Source: Thalassoroseus pseudoceratinae (lineage in GTDB: Bacteria; Planctomycetota; Planctomycetia; Planctomycetales; Planctomycetaceae). From it: 64,000 nucleotides of DNA. Location: contig NZ_JAALXT010000004.1 in assembly GCF_011634775.1 (NCBI RefSeq), positions 310,001 to 374,000 of the forward strand, in the 5' to 3' direction. Shown in pieces: positions 9,259 through 17,186 of the stretch. Under the pieces are notes generated by a model. That model saw nothing but the letters and a program-made list of their open reading frames with translations, did no database searches and was not told the DNA's origin. The position numbers and the translations under genes were made by a program. Numbering within the stretch: position 1 is the first letter of the stretch; each line of letters opens with the position of its first letter.

Positions 9259-10395
9259 CTACATTCCTGCCAAGTCTTCAGGCTTCCGGCCAGTGAGACT
9301 ATACACATAAGCAAGAATCTCAACAAACACCTCATACATCTCGATGGGAACTTCCCGCCCGACTTTGACTTGGTGATACAACGCACGGGCTAATGGCTTC
9401 CGTTCAATGATCGGAATGCTATGTGCCGCCGCGATCTGACGAATCTTAAGGGCGATTTCTCCTTGCCCTTTCGCGACCACAATTGGAGCCGCCATCTTCA
9501 CTGGGTCATACTTGATCGCCACAGAGATGTGAGTCGGGTTGGTAATGACAACGTCAGCAGTCTCGGTTTGCTGAATCTCGCGAGCTTCAGCCAGCTTTCG
9601 GTGCACTTCACGACGTCTCTGTCGAATATGCGGATCACCATCAAACTGCTTCATCTCGTCACGAATTTCCTGCTTTGTCATCCGCAGATCTTGCGTATGC
9701 TTCCAACGTTGAAACGCCCAATCGGCCACACCAAGCGCGATCAAAGCTGCGGCCATCTGGAACGCAAGTGTGACGAGGCTATCACGAACGCCACTCCATA
9801 ATTGCCCCGCAACTCGCGTTTCTCGAAACCCTGTCTCCGCGAGTTCAAAGCGATTAGGATCCCATTCGAGGTGGCCCAACTGGAGTAGTGAAGGAAGGAT
9901 CGTGGAAATAAAGAACACTGCCACTGTCACAACAATCGCAAGCTTACCGACACTCATCCCCAGTTTGGCAACCGCTTGCACCGAATAAATCCGACGAAAC
10001 CCCGACAGGGGATTCAGGCGGGAAAATTTTGGCTGCAATGCCTCAGTCGAGTATAAGAATCCGACTTGCATGACATTCAGACCGACCGCCGCTAACAACA
10101 TCAACATCATTAACGGTGCGATCGTCAACAGAAGCCGCTCGGTAGCGTTTCGCAGTAACGCCAAAACGTTATTCTTATCAATCGGAGCGGATGACGCATT
10201 GGCTAACGCCTCCGCAAGATGCTCACATAGTGATTGCGTAATCTCAAAACCAAAAACTAGGATCGCTGTCGCGGCCGCCAGCATCAATCCTGAAGCCGTC
10301 AAGTCCGAACTTTTCGCAACTTGCCCCTGTTTACGGGCCTCGCGGCGGCGATTCTCTGTGGGTTCTTCGGTGCGATCCTGTGAAGTATCAGCCAT
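9259..10395 (-). CDS. flhB: Flagellar export apparatus protein FlhB
   Basis: 378 residues, normal family length. The N terminus carries the typical EEPTENRRREARKQGQVAKS, followed by four hydrophobic segments. A cytoplasmic domain contains the autocleavage motif NPTH (in VVITNPTHISVAIKY). FlhB is the specificity switch of the flagellar type III exporter: cleavage at NPTH changes secretion from rod/hook to filament substrates. It is the last gene of the minus-strand flagellar cluster, 9 bp after fliR. No FlhA gene follows; the cluster meets the permease gene instead, so FlhA must be encoded elsewhere. Confidence 0.96.
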   Translation of the reverse strand: MADTSQDRTEEPTENRRREARKQGQVAKSSDLTASGLMLAAATAILVFGFEITQSLCEHLAEALANASSAPIDKNNVLALLRNATERLLLTIAPLMMLMLLAAVGLNVMQVGFLYSTEALQPKFSRLNPLSGFRRIYSVQAVAKLGMSVGKLAIVVTVAVFFISTILPSLLQLGHLEWDPNRFELAETGFRETRVAGQLWSGVRDSLVTLAFQMAAALIALGVADWAFQRWKHTQDLRMTKQEIRDEMKQFDGDPHIRQRRREVHRKLAEAREIQQTETADVVITNPTHISVAIKYDPVKMAAPIVVAKGQGEIALKIRQIAAAHSIPIIERKPLARALYHQVKVGREVPIEMYEVFVEILAYVYSLTGRKPEDLAGM

Positions 10396-10404
10396 AGGGA
10401 GAAA

Positions 10405-11391
10405 CTAGGAGTTAGCCATTGCAGTTGTCAAATGGCGAATAGTCAATGGGACAAGATCGATGACTAGCCTCGCCGCGCCCGAGAACGAGAGTGCAAACAC
10501 AATTAGCGTGGCCGTTGCTCGAATCGGAAAGCCAACAACCAGCACATTGATTTGCGGAGTCGTATGCCCCAAAAACCCCATTACTAATGCGATTAGGGAA
10601 GTCGTCGCCAGCACGGGTGCAGCGACCTGGATCGCGATGACGAGCGACTGATGGACTAGATCAATTAGCAAAGAAACAACGCTAGTCGAAACCCAAGCTT
10701 CGCCAACCGGCAAGATTTGAAACGTGTCTAACAACGCCGACAGGATCATAAGATGACCGCCGAGGGGTGTCATTACAAGAAACACAGTCATTCCAAACAT
10801 ATAGATTGCCTGGCCACCAAGACCAGAGTTCGTTCCTAACCCTGGGTTGAACACTTCTCCGAGTGCGGTCCCCGCTTGCTGATCGATCATTTCACCGGCG
10901 AGCTGCAGACCGCATAAGACGGTAAAAACGCCTAATCCCAATACGAATCCTAATGCGATCTCCCCCAGGATCGTTCGTGTAAAATCGAGAACGGTCAATG
11001 GCAGTCGCCAGATCGTTGCGAGTTGCGGAATCCCAACGGAATCCTCACCCCAAATTTCGACCGCAACCCGATATCGCCCCTCCCAGTTCTCAGGAACTTC
11101 ATCCTGACTAATCCGCTGATCATGATTCCGATCGACAGCAATCAGAACTTTCTCTTCTTGAATCGGAATCAACGGTGCGACGACTACGGAAAGACTTACT
11201 GCAAACAGTGCACGAACCTTGATCGGAACGGCCGGCGTCCCAAACAGTGGCCCGAGAATCATTAAGCCACTCAGCCGAATAAAAACCAGCACCCAGATAT
11301 AGAACCGTACCAGCAGCGTGTCGACTAGACTCGATGACAGAAAGTCTGTGAGTGAGGGTGATTGTAAGAAATCCATAGTCGATTGAATCAC
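10405..11391 (-). CDS. fliR: Flagellar export gate protein FliR with inserted EF-hand loop
   Basis: 323-328 residues, about 60 longer than usual FliR. Family features: N-terminal FIRLSGLMILGPLFGTPAVP, then EIALGFVLGLGVF, AGEMIDQQAGTALGEVFNP and a C-terminal helix pair. The extra length lies mainly between the second helix (about 55-72) and the next, and contains DRNHDQRISQDE at 11098-11133. This is a textbook 12-residue EF-hand loop: D1, N3, D5, I8, E12. It should face the periplasmic side if FliR topology is kept. The GTG at 11391 overlaps the fliQ stop as GTGA; ATG 11376 is the alternative start. FliR forms the export gate with FliP and FliQ. Confidence 0.95.
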   Translation of the reverse strand: MIQSTMDFLQSPSLTDFLSSSLVDTLLVRFYIWVLVFIRLSGLMILGPLFGTPAVPIKVRALFAVSLSVVVAPLIPIQEEKVLIAVDRNHDQRISQDEVPENWEGRYRVAVEIWGEDSVGIPQLATIWRLPLTVLDFTRTILGEIALGFVLGLGVFTVLCGLQLAGEMIDQQAGTALGEVFNPGLGTNSGLGGQAIYMFGMTVFLVMTPLGGHLMILSALLDTFQILPVGEAWVSTSVVSLLIDLVHQSLVIAIQVAAPVLATTSLIALVMGFLGHTTPQINVLVVGFPIRATATLIVFALSFSGAARLVIDLVPLTIRHLTTAMANS

Positions 11392-11669
11392 GAAGAACTT
11401 TGAGTCAGATTGGGTGCCACATTCTCAAAGACTTCTTGCGAGTACTCAACGACCTGCTCAAGCGTCCAAGGAAGCACAAACAGTAGGACAGCCATCATCG
11501 CGATGATCTTGGGAACAAAACTGAGTGTTTGATCCTGAAGTTGTGTCACCGCCTGAAAGATGCTGATTGCGAGCCCTACGATCACAGCAGTCAACATCAC
11601 CGGCAAGCCGATGACGAGGGAAAGCAAAATTGCGGAACGCATCAACTCGGTTGCTTGGTCCGCAGTCAT
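11388..11669 (-). CDS. fliQ: Flagellar export gate protein FliQ
   Basis: 93 residues from ATG 11669 (start MTADQATELM), matching the family's roughly 90. An upstream GTG at 11702 would add 11 residues not typical of FliQ. Two membrane helices flank the signature VGLAISIFQAVTQLQDQTLSFVPK. FliQ packs around the FliP/FliR core of the export gate. The stop overlaps a possible GTG start of fliR, which suggests translational coupling. About 80 bp separate it from fliP. Confidence 0.95.
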   Translation of the reverse strand: MTADQATELMRSAILLSLVIGLPVMLTAVIVGLAISIFQAVTQLQDQTLSFVPKIIAMMAVLLFVLPWTLEQVVEYSQEVFENVAPNLTQSSS

Positions 11670-11783
11670 CGAAGTATCCGTTTCTCTAATGATTTCCCAC
11701 AAGTGACGACTTCGCCAATCCGTGTCTCACCTGTGATTCCCACGCAAAGATTTCGTACGGCGACACTGTCCAGCTATATCTTG

Positions 11784-12752
11784 CTATCGGACGCTTTCGA
11801 GCAGCATCCCCACTGTCAAATACCAGCCATCGATCATGACAAACAAGAGTAGTTTGAATGGTAGTGAGATCAGAACAGGGGGAAGCATCATCATCCCCAT
11901 ACTGATCAGTATCGAAGCAATGACCATATCAATCACGAGGAACGGCAGATACACCTGAAACCCGATGATGAACGCCGTCTTCAACTCACTCAGCATATAC
12001 GATGACACGAGCACACTGAGTGGAAGGTCATCGTAGCTTTGGGGTTCGACATAATTCTGGAACTCCGGGCTATCAGGAGCTGGACGCTGATATTCAACGA
12101 ACATCCAAACCGTATCACCATTGCCCGTACGTTCAATCTGGTCTGCCATGAAACGACGAATCGGGGCGGCAGTCCGTTTCCATCCGCGTGCTAGTGTTTC
12201 GTCACTAGTGTCGCCCGGCGCGTTGAGCTCTCCACGTGTGTAGGGCACAATCCCTTCGTCATAGGCACGTTTCCAGACAGGCCCCATGACCATCATCGTC
12301 AGGAACAAACACAGAGAGATTATCACTTGGTTTGGTGGAAGCTGTTGTGTTCCAAGGGCCTGCCGCAACAACCCCATGACAACGATGAATCGTATGAAAC
12401 ATGTTGTCATAATGAGAACTGACGGAGCTAAACTTAGCACTGTCAGCAGCAATAGAATTTTCAGAGTCGAAGGCAGTCCACGAGGCGACAGCAATTCGGG
12501 AGCATCAGGCAGTTGTCCCGGTACGGGCTGTGGTTCAGCAACCTCTTGCTGGGGAGCATTCGGTTGGGCTAGGGGTCGTTGCGGTTGAAAGCCTCTCGGT
12601 CCGGGCGTTTGCTGTGAGTAGCCAACGTGAGGCGTGAGAAGTCCGCAAATACCGACGACAAAGACTAGCCAGCGTCCATTCCTAACCAGTGGATTCCGAC
12701 TAAACAGCTCTGTTAGAGATCGAAAGGTTCGCCTATGCATGAGTACTCGCAT
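11784..12752 (-). CDS. fliP: Flagellar export gate protein FliP with long Pro/Gln-rich N-terminal extension
   Basis: About 322 residues from ATG 12752 (or 12740), compared with about 245 in most FliP. The core has the family motif [25 protein letters not shown] and ends [22 protein letters not shown]. Ahead of it lie a signal-like hydrophobic segment ([19 protein letters not shown]) and about 60 residues rich in Pro and Gln, probably periplasmic and disordered. Five FliP copies form the channel core with FliR. The start lies inside the end of fliO, a 20-bp overlap; GGAAGG precedes both candidate ATGs. The extension may reflect the planctomycete cell envelope, which is speculative. Confidence 0.93.
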   Translation of the reverse strand: MRVLMHRRTFRSLTELFSRNPLVRNGRWLVFVVGICGLLTPHVGYSQQTPGPRGFQPQRPLAQPNAPQQEVAEPQPVPGQLPDAPELLSPRGLPSTLKILLLLTVLSLAPSVLIMTTCFIRFIVVMGLLRQALGTQQLPPNQVIISLCLFLTMMVMGPVWKRAYDEGIVPYTRGELNAPGDTSDETLARGWKRTAAPIRRFMADQIERTGNGDTVWMFVEYQRPAPDSPEFQNYVEPQSYDDLPLSVLVSSYMLSELKTAFIIGFQVYLPFLVIDMVIASILISMGMMMLPPVLISLPFKLLLFVMIDGWYLTVGMLLESVR

Positions 12753-13350
12753 AGCCTTCCATGACGGATGGATCATGCTGCTCAACATGTGACGTAGCCT
12801 GGTCGTCCTTTGGAGATCGCATCCAGAAATCGCGAAATGTCGCGGAATTGGAAGCGTCTGTCGTCGGCATTGAACATAGTCCATTTAGCACATCGACTTC
12901 GGCGGCATCGGAGATCTCTGTCAGGGTGTGCATACCGTGGGGCGAGAACCCGAGCACAATGATTCTTGATCCGCACTTGAGCAGCGTCAAAGAATGCCGA
13001 CTATCTAACGCCTTCCGCCCTAGGATGTTCACGGCTTGGCTTGGCAGGGTATGAGTACCTACGGGAGAGAATCGCCGCCAGAACTTGGCGATCACGATTA
13101 TCAATCCAATGACAACAGCCAACGCAACGAGCGTTCCCCACGACGAATTGGAATGACGGCTGGATTGTTCGTTCGCGGTGTTGGCCAAAGGTGAATCAGG
13201 CCGTGCCGGTAGGGGTCGACTCGGAACCGCACTCGGTGGCTGTTGAGGACGCTGTATGCGATTCGAGAATGGCGATTCCTGGGCAAATGCGTCGGCTGCT
13301 ACTACCAGCATCGATACACATATCCCGGTCGCCAACAAAGTGCGACGCAT
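12733..13350 (-). CDS. fliO: Flagellar biosynthesis protein FliO
   Basis: 205 residues. A cleavable signal peptide ([23 protein letters not shown]) is followed by a Pro/Ser-rich stretch and one membrane helix ([21 protein letters not shown]). A cytoplasmic FliO domain contains [28 protein letters not shown]. FliO helps assemble the FliP ring. The call rests on this domain and the position directly before fliP. The 290 bp between this gene and fliN (13351-13640) show no gene. Confidence 0.85.
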   Translation of the reverse strand: MRRTLLATGICVSMLVVAADAFAQESPFSNRIQRPQQPPSAVPSRPLPARPDSPLANTANEQSSRHSNSSWGTLVALAVVIGLIIVIAKFWRRFSPVGTHTLPSQAVNILGRKALDSRHSLTLLKCGSRIIVLGFSPHGMHTLTEISDAAEVDVLNGLCSMPTTDASNSATFRDFWMRSPKDDQATSHVEQHDPSVMEGYASTHA

Positions 13351-13640
13351 TGCCGATCCTTCCAGAAGAAATTCCCCGGGCCATCCAATGGCTTTTCATT
13401 TCACACGAAAGCTAGGGCGAACTGTGTTGCCATCTTGAGGTCGGGCCACCCCAATTTGACACGACTAGCATTCCGCGTCCGAGGGTTTACAACGGATCGG
13501 TGGATTCTGTCAAGAACGGATTGCGCGCGAAGTGTTGCGAACGACGCAAAACACGAATCAAATGTCCACGTGAACTCGGGAGTCATATCCGAACGGCAAT
13601 TCTTGATACCGTCGGGCACAATTCGCTTGGCAACTGCGGT

Positions 13641-14195
13641 CTAGATTGTTGGCGAGAGAATCTCAGCCACACGCACGCAGAAGTTGTCGTTGAGAACGAG
13701 GACTTCACCGCGAGCCACCAGGCGACCATTCACGAGGATATCCACCGGGTCACCCGCAAGTTTGTCGAGTGAAACAACGGACCCCTCTCGCAGCTTGACG
13801 ACATCCTCGATGAGCAATTCCGTGCGACCGAGTTCAATCCGTAGATCGAGTTCGACATCTTGCAGGAAGTTCAACGGCAACGCCGTACTAGACTGGCCCG
13901 CCGCCGAATCGAACGATTCCATCTGATACGGCTTCGCCTGCTCAGCGTTGGGCGAATTTTCGGGCCGTGCACTCCCGCTGAGAGCGGCGGCCAAGTCGGC
14001 TTCCGCCTGGTTCAACAGCTCTTCGGTCTGAGATTCAGCCTCGTTCGATTGAGCCTGAGCGAGAAGATCCTCGATCTCCCCCGCATCAATTTGCTCAGAC
14101 GGTTCAATCGGCGGCTCGGAGGCGGAATCATCCGCTGCCCCCAGCAAGGCTTCTATCTCGTCGGGCCTGAGTAAGTCATCGTCCTGATCGGCCAC
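13641..14195 (-). CDS. fliN: Flagellar motor switch protein FliN with FliM/FliY-type N-terminal CheY-binding motif
   Basis: 184 residues. The last 78 are a clear SpoA/FliN domain (LRIELGRTELLIEDVVKLREGSV, then DILVNGRLVARGEVLVLNDNFCVRV). The first 25 residues contain LLRPDEIEALLG (8-19), resembling LSQ(D/E)EIDALL at the N terminus of FliM and FliY, which binds CheY-P. A second partial copy (IDAGEIEDLLA) follows near 36. The middle is acidic and low-complexity. No FliM middle domain is present, so it is not FliM, and no fliM lies between fliL and this gene, where one often sits. The protein may combine C-ring structure with CheY-P capture, as FliY does. Confidence 0.92.
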   Translation of the reverse strand: MADQDDDLLRPDEIEALLGAADDSASEPPIEPSEQIDAGEIEDLLAQAQSNEAESQTEELLNQAEADLAAALSGSARPENSPNAEQAKPYQMESFDSAAGQSSTALPLNFLQDVELDLRIELGRTELLIEDVVKLREGSVVSLDKLAGDPVDILVNGRLVARGEVLVLNDNFCVRVAEILSPTI

Positions 14196-14353
14196 GTCCG
14201 TGTGGTCTCCGCTATCGGCTAGTTCAGCCTAGACTATCAACGTCAATCACTTGATGCACTACACTGACAGGGTAGGGCAACATGCTTTCGCAGTCATACA
14301 CCCGCCCAAACGGAATCGAACCACGTCGCTGGGCGATTGCGACGAGTGCATCG

Positions 14354-14803
14354 TTATTGTTCCATCGTGCGAAAATCACTCACAAAGATTTCCGTCACCA
14401 TGCTTTGTCGCATGACTTTATTGATTTTCTCTTTGATCTGCCGTTTGACGACATTCAGTTCAGGGTCTTGGATGTCTTCCATGCCACAACTCCGAGCAAC
14501 TCCCACGACCGCCTCTCGGATACGTGCTGGCATCGTCTTGTTGATCGCCTCGTCGAAGTTGATATCTTGCCCCTTTGGAATCCCAGCGACCAACTTAAAG
14601 CGGATGTGAATCACCGCTCCCGGAGCCGCCACCCGATTGCTCACATTGAAGGTATCGATTGGAACTTCGACCAAGTCCAGTTCGGGTTCCTCTTCGATGG
14701 GGGCTGCTTCTGTCTCGGCTGAAGCGGCTGGCTTGACGAGAAAATACGTCGCACCGGCGGAGCCAAGAATCGAGACGACAGCGACGATGATCAGCTTCAA
14801 CAT
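14354..14803 (-). CDS. fliL: Flagellar basal body-associated protein FliL
   Basis: 149 residues. A single N-terminal membrane helix (KLIIVAVVSILGSAGATYFLV) is followed by an acidic linker and a periplasmic FliL domain (FNVSNRVAAPGAVIHIRFKLVAG, ending NKVMRQSMVTEIFVSDF). FliL is a stomatin-like ring around the stator that supports torque generation. It follows motB by 184 bp and precedes fliN by 158 bp. Confidence 0.88.
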   Translation of the reverse strand: MLKLIIVAVVSILGSAGATYFLVKPAASAETEAAPIEEEPELDLVEVPIDTFNVSNRVAAPGAVIHIRFKLVAGIPKGQDINFDEAINKTMPARIREAVVGVARSCGMEDIQDPELNVVKRQIKEKINKVMRQSMVTEIFVSDFRTMEQ

Positions 14804-14987
14804 ATCGAGATCAATGGGTTTGAAGGGTTCATTCCCACGGAAATCAAGACGATCCCGTGGTCCGAAGTAAATGCGAAGTCAGGTTGCTGAAAGGACAATC
14901 GACTCACTGAGCAATGTTTAGAGGTTTCTCTCCTTCAACTTAGCATATGGCGAAGGAAACATAGAAAAGTTACGCAAATTAACAGCT

Positions 14988-15758
14988 TTAGTTTTCAGAT
15001 TCGTCCGGCTGAGAATTTTCAGCGTTCCTATAACTCGCAATCGTAAATACGTCAACCCGACGATTTTGATCCTGACGGTTCGCTTCACGGGTCAGGAGGT
15101 GAGTTTCTGTATCGCCCGCAGCGCTGATTCGCATTTTCTTTCGCCCGACTCCTTCTGCGATCAAGAAGTTCGCGACCACCGTTGCACGCGCAAACGCTAG
15201 ATCCATTTTGTCCGTCAATACCGGCTGAATCGGTTCATTGCCGGAACGATGGATACCATCGACCGGCAACGGTTCGCGTGTGGTGTGACCTCGAACCACG
15301 ATCAGGCCATTGTGTTCGATCAGATCCTCGGCGATTGCGCTGAGGTTCTGCTTCATACGGGCTGAGAGCGTTGTCGAGAAACGGTCGAAAAAGACAGGCC
15401 CCCCGAGTGTCAAGTGGTTACCGTGATTGATTCGTTCACCGCTTGTATGTTCGCCAGCGTTCCCAGTCGAATCGCGACCAGCCTGTTTGATCCCACCTTC
15501 AGACGTGTTTCCTTTGGAGCCACGTTTGCTGAACTCACTTGTCGACTGGAGAGACCGACCGGGCATGCTGGCCCGTCCGTCCGTGTTGCCGAACGACTCG
15601 CGTAATGCATCGAGGGCCGCCCGCACTTCGCCGTTATCACTTTTGAGTTCACTCAACGACACCAGCATGATGAAGAAGGTCAGCAGCAACGACATCATAT
15701 CGCCGTAAGTGACAACCCATTCTGGAACGCCTGGGGCATCATCTTCTTCTGCAGCCAT
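14988..15758 (-). CDS. motB: Flagellar stator protein MotB
   Basis: 256 residues. The N-terminal helix carries the proton/ion-binding Asp in TYGDMMSLLLTFFIMLVS. A Ser/Gly-rich plug/linker of about 70 residues follows, then a C-terminal OmpA-like peptidoglycan-binding domain (LIVVRGHTTREP, FARATVVANFL, RKKMRISAAGD, NRQDQNRRVDVF). With MotA it forms the torque-generating stator. It is preceded by motA at 181 bp. Confidence 0.95.
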   Translation of the reverse strand: MAAEEDDAPGVPEWVVTYGDMMSLLLTFFIMLVSLSELKSDNGEVRAALDALRESFGNTDGRASMPGRSLQSTSEFSKRGSKGNTSEGGIKQAGRDSTGNAGEHTSGERINHGNHLTLGGPVFFDRFSTTLSARMKQNLSAIAEDLIEHNGLIVVRGHTTREPLPVDGIHRSGNEPIQPVLTDKMDLAFARATVVANFLIAEGVGRKKMRISAAGDTETHLLTREANRQDQNRRVDVFTIASYRNAENSQPDESEN

Positions 15759-15939
15759 GATTGAACTCTCGATCCTTGAGATGCAGAGCCAACATTCGAA
15801 TCAACGCACCGGAATCGGCTTTGAATTGAGAGCACCATTCAGTCTTCGGCGTTCATGTTGAATGCAAGTGATCCGATTGGTTCTTCTAGCAAAATGCAGA
15901 GGATATTGGTGAACCGAACGCGACGAATTAGCAATCACG

Positions 15940-16731
15940 TTAGGCCGCGGCGGCTTCCGCGTTCTGATCCGCCTTGGCTCGTTCGGATGGTGGAAGCATC
16001 GTCATCAACTTTTGCTCTAACACGCGGGGATTGTCACCATCTTGAATGGCAACCAAGCCACGAACAATCACTTCGCGGACCTCCATCTCCCGCTTGCTGT
16101 AAAACGCTAGTTTATCGGCAAATGGCAGAAAGAAGAGGTTAGAAACGATAGCGCCGTAAAGCGTCGTGATCAAAGCCACGGCCATCCCTGGACCAATCGC
16201 TTCCGGATCGTCCATATTCCCAAGCATGATGATCAGGCCCATCAGAGTCCCAATCATTCCAAATGCAGGTGCATAGCGACCGACGGTGTCCATCAGTGTC
16301 TTACCCGTCTTATGACGATTCACAATGGCATCCATTTCGGCCCGTAGAATCCCCTCCATCAACTCAGTGTCGGTCCCATCCACAGCCATTTGAATTCCAA
16401 GCAATATGAATGGGTCTTCGATGTCGTCAGTCCGACCCTCTAACGCTAGGATCCCCTCTCGACGAGCCAGTTCTGCGAACTCAACAAGTTGATGGATAAC
16501 CGGAGTCAGCGACTGTTGCTTCGGAAAAAAGCTCTTTAGGATGACCTTATGAACTTGGAGCACGGTCCCGATTGGGAACGCAATAAACGTTGCCGCGATT
16601 GCCCCTCCGACCACAACGGCTAGCGATGGATAGTCAATAAACGCGGCGAAACTCGACCCCGGTGCAATCATGATGGAGAGGAGGAGCAGGGCAATCCCCG
16701 CGACCAATCCTCCGACGGTTGCCTTATCCAT
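15940..16731 (-). CDS. motA: Flagellar stator protein MotA
   Basis: 263 residues. Four hydrophobic segments are visible. Family blocks include IDYPSLAVVVGGAIAATFIAFP, a cytoplasmic stretch with ARREGILALEG, and the conserved pair GRYAPAFGMIGTLMGLIIML and VALITTLYGAIVSNLFFLPFADKL, with the Pro residues typical of MotA channel helices. It forms the pentameric rotor-facing stator part with MotB. The closest resemblance is to PomA/MotA of the 250-260 residue class. The ion used cannot be assigned. Confidence 0.95.
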   Translation of the reverse strand: MDKATVGGLVAGIALLLLSIMIAPGSSFAAFIDYPSLAVVVGGAIAATFIAFPIGTVLQVHKVILKSFFPKQQSLTPVIHQLVEFAELARREGILALEGRTDDIEDPFILLGIQMAVDGTDTELMEGILRAEMDAIVNRHKTGKTLMDTVGRYAPAFGMIGTLMGLIIMLGNMDDPEAIGPGMAVALITTLYGAIVSNLFFLPFADKLAFYSKREMEVREVIVRGLVAIQDGDNPRVLEQKLMTMLPPSERAKADQNAEAAAA

Positions 16732-16800
16732 CGCTTCGCACTTTCCGCTGAGAACTCACGCTCAAGAAACCAATTAGGAGGGCATTAGACCATCGACATA

Positions 16801-16857
16801 CAATTCTAAGTTCCTGTAGTTGAGACTTAGAACCGCAGAAAGTTCAACTAAGAATTC
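16801..16857. repeat. Nested inverted repeats upstream of motA
   Basis: TTCTAAGT (16804-16811) pairs perfectly with ACTTAGAA (16825-16832), AGTTGA near 16818 pairs with TCAACT near 16843, and AATTCT (16802-16807) pairs with AGAATT further right. These alternative pairings lie about 70-130 bp upstream of the motA start in the 225-bp gap after flbD. They could form competing RNA hairpins or a protein-binding site. No sigma-28 or sigma-54 consensus was recognised here. Confidence 0.35.
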
Positions 16858-16956
16858 GAGCGACAAAATGTGACAACGATTCCCGAATCCCCGACAACAA
16901 AACGATCCAGCACAACCAGTTGCAATCGACTGTAACTTCAACCGTCTAGGCTATAA

Positions 16957-17181
16957 TCATGCGGCGGGTTTCCCAACGTATTGATCGACCAGATTCCCAT
17001 TGGTGAGCCGACGGTACGCTAGACTTCGTTTCACGACTTCGGCAACGCTCTCGCGAACGATAAACCGATCATTCGTGGTCAATGTCACAAAAGTGTCAGG
17101 ACGACTTTCGACCATCCGGATCAACTCCGCATTGACAACAAACTCCTCACCGCCAAGTCGCGTGAGCTTGATCATCGTCAC
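16957..17181 (-). CDS. flbD: FlbD family flagellar protein
   Basis: 74 residues: start MTMIKLTRLGGEEFVVNAELIRMVESRPDTF, ending with a short basic/Tyr tail. The pattern (I/L)xLTRLxGxxFxLNxxLIxxIE plus TTN/TxDR is diagnostic of the small FlbD family, which sits between flgE and motA in many Gram-positive and other bacteria, as here. Its biochemical role is not established. It begins 5 bp after flgE stops on the same strand. Confidence 0.9.
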   Translation of the reverse strand: MTMIKLTRLGGEEFVVNAELIRMVESRPDTFVTLTTNDRFIVRESVAEVVKRSLAYRRLTNGNLVDQYVGKPAA

Positions 17182-17186
17182 CCTCT

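Noticed and set aside
13641-14195. Naming the FliN gene fliM because of its EIEALL motif
   Set aside because: The FliM middle (CheC-like) domain is absent; only the SpoA/FliN domain follows the motif.
14282-14722. Long plus-strand reading frame opposite fliL
   Set aside because: It lies antisense to a clear FliL, has no leader or ribosome-binding site, and reads as a shadow frame.
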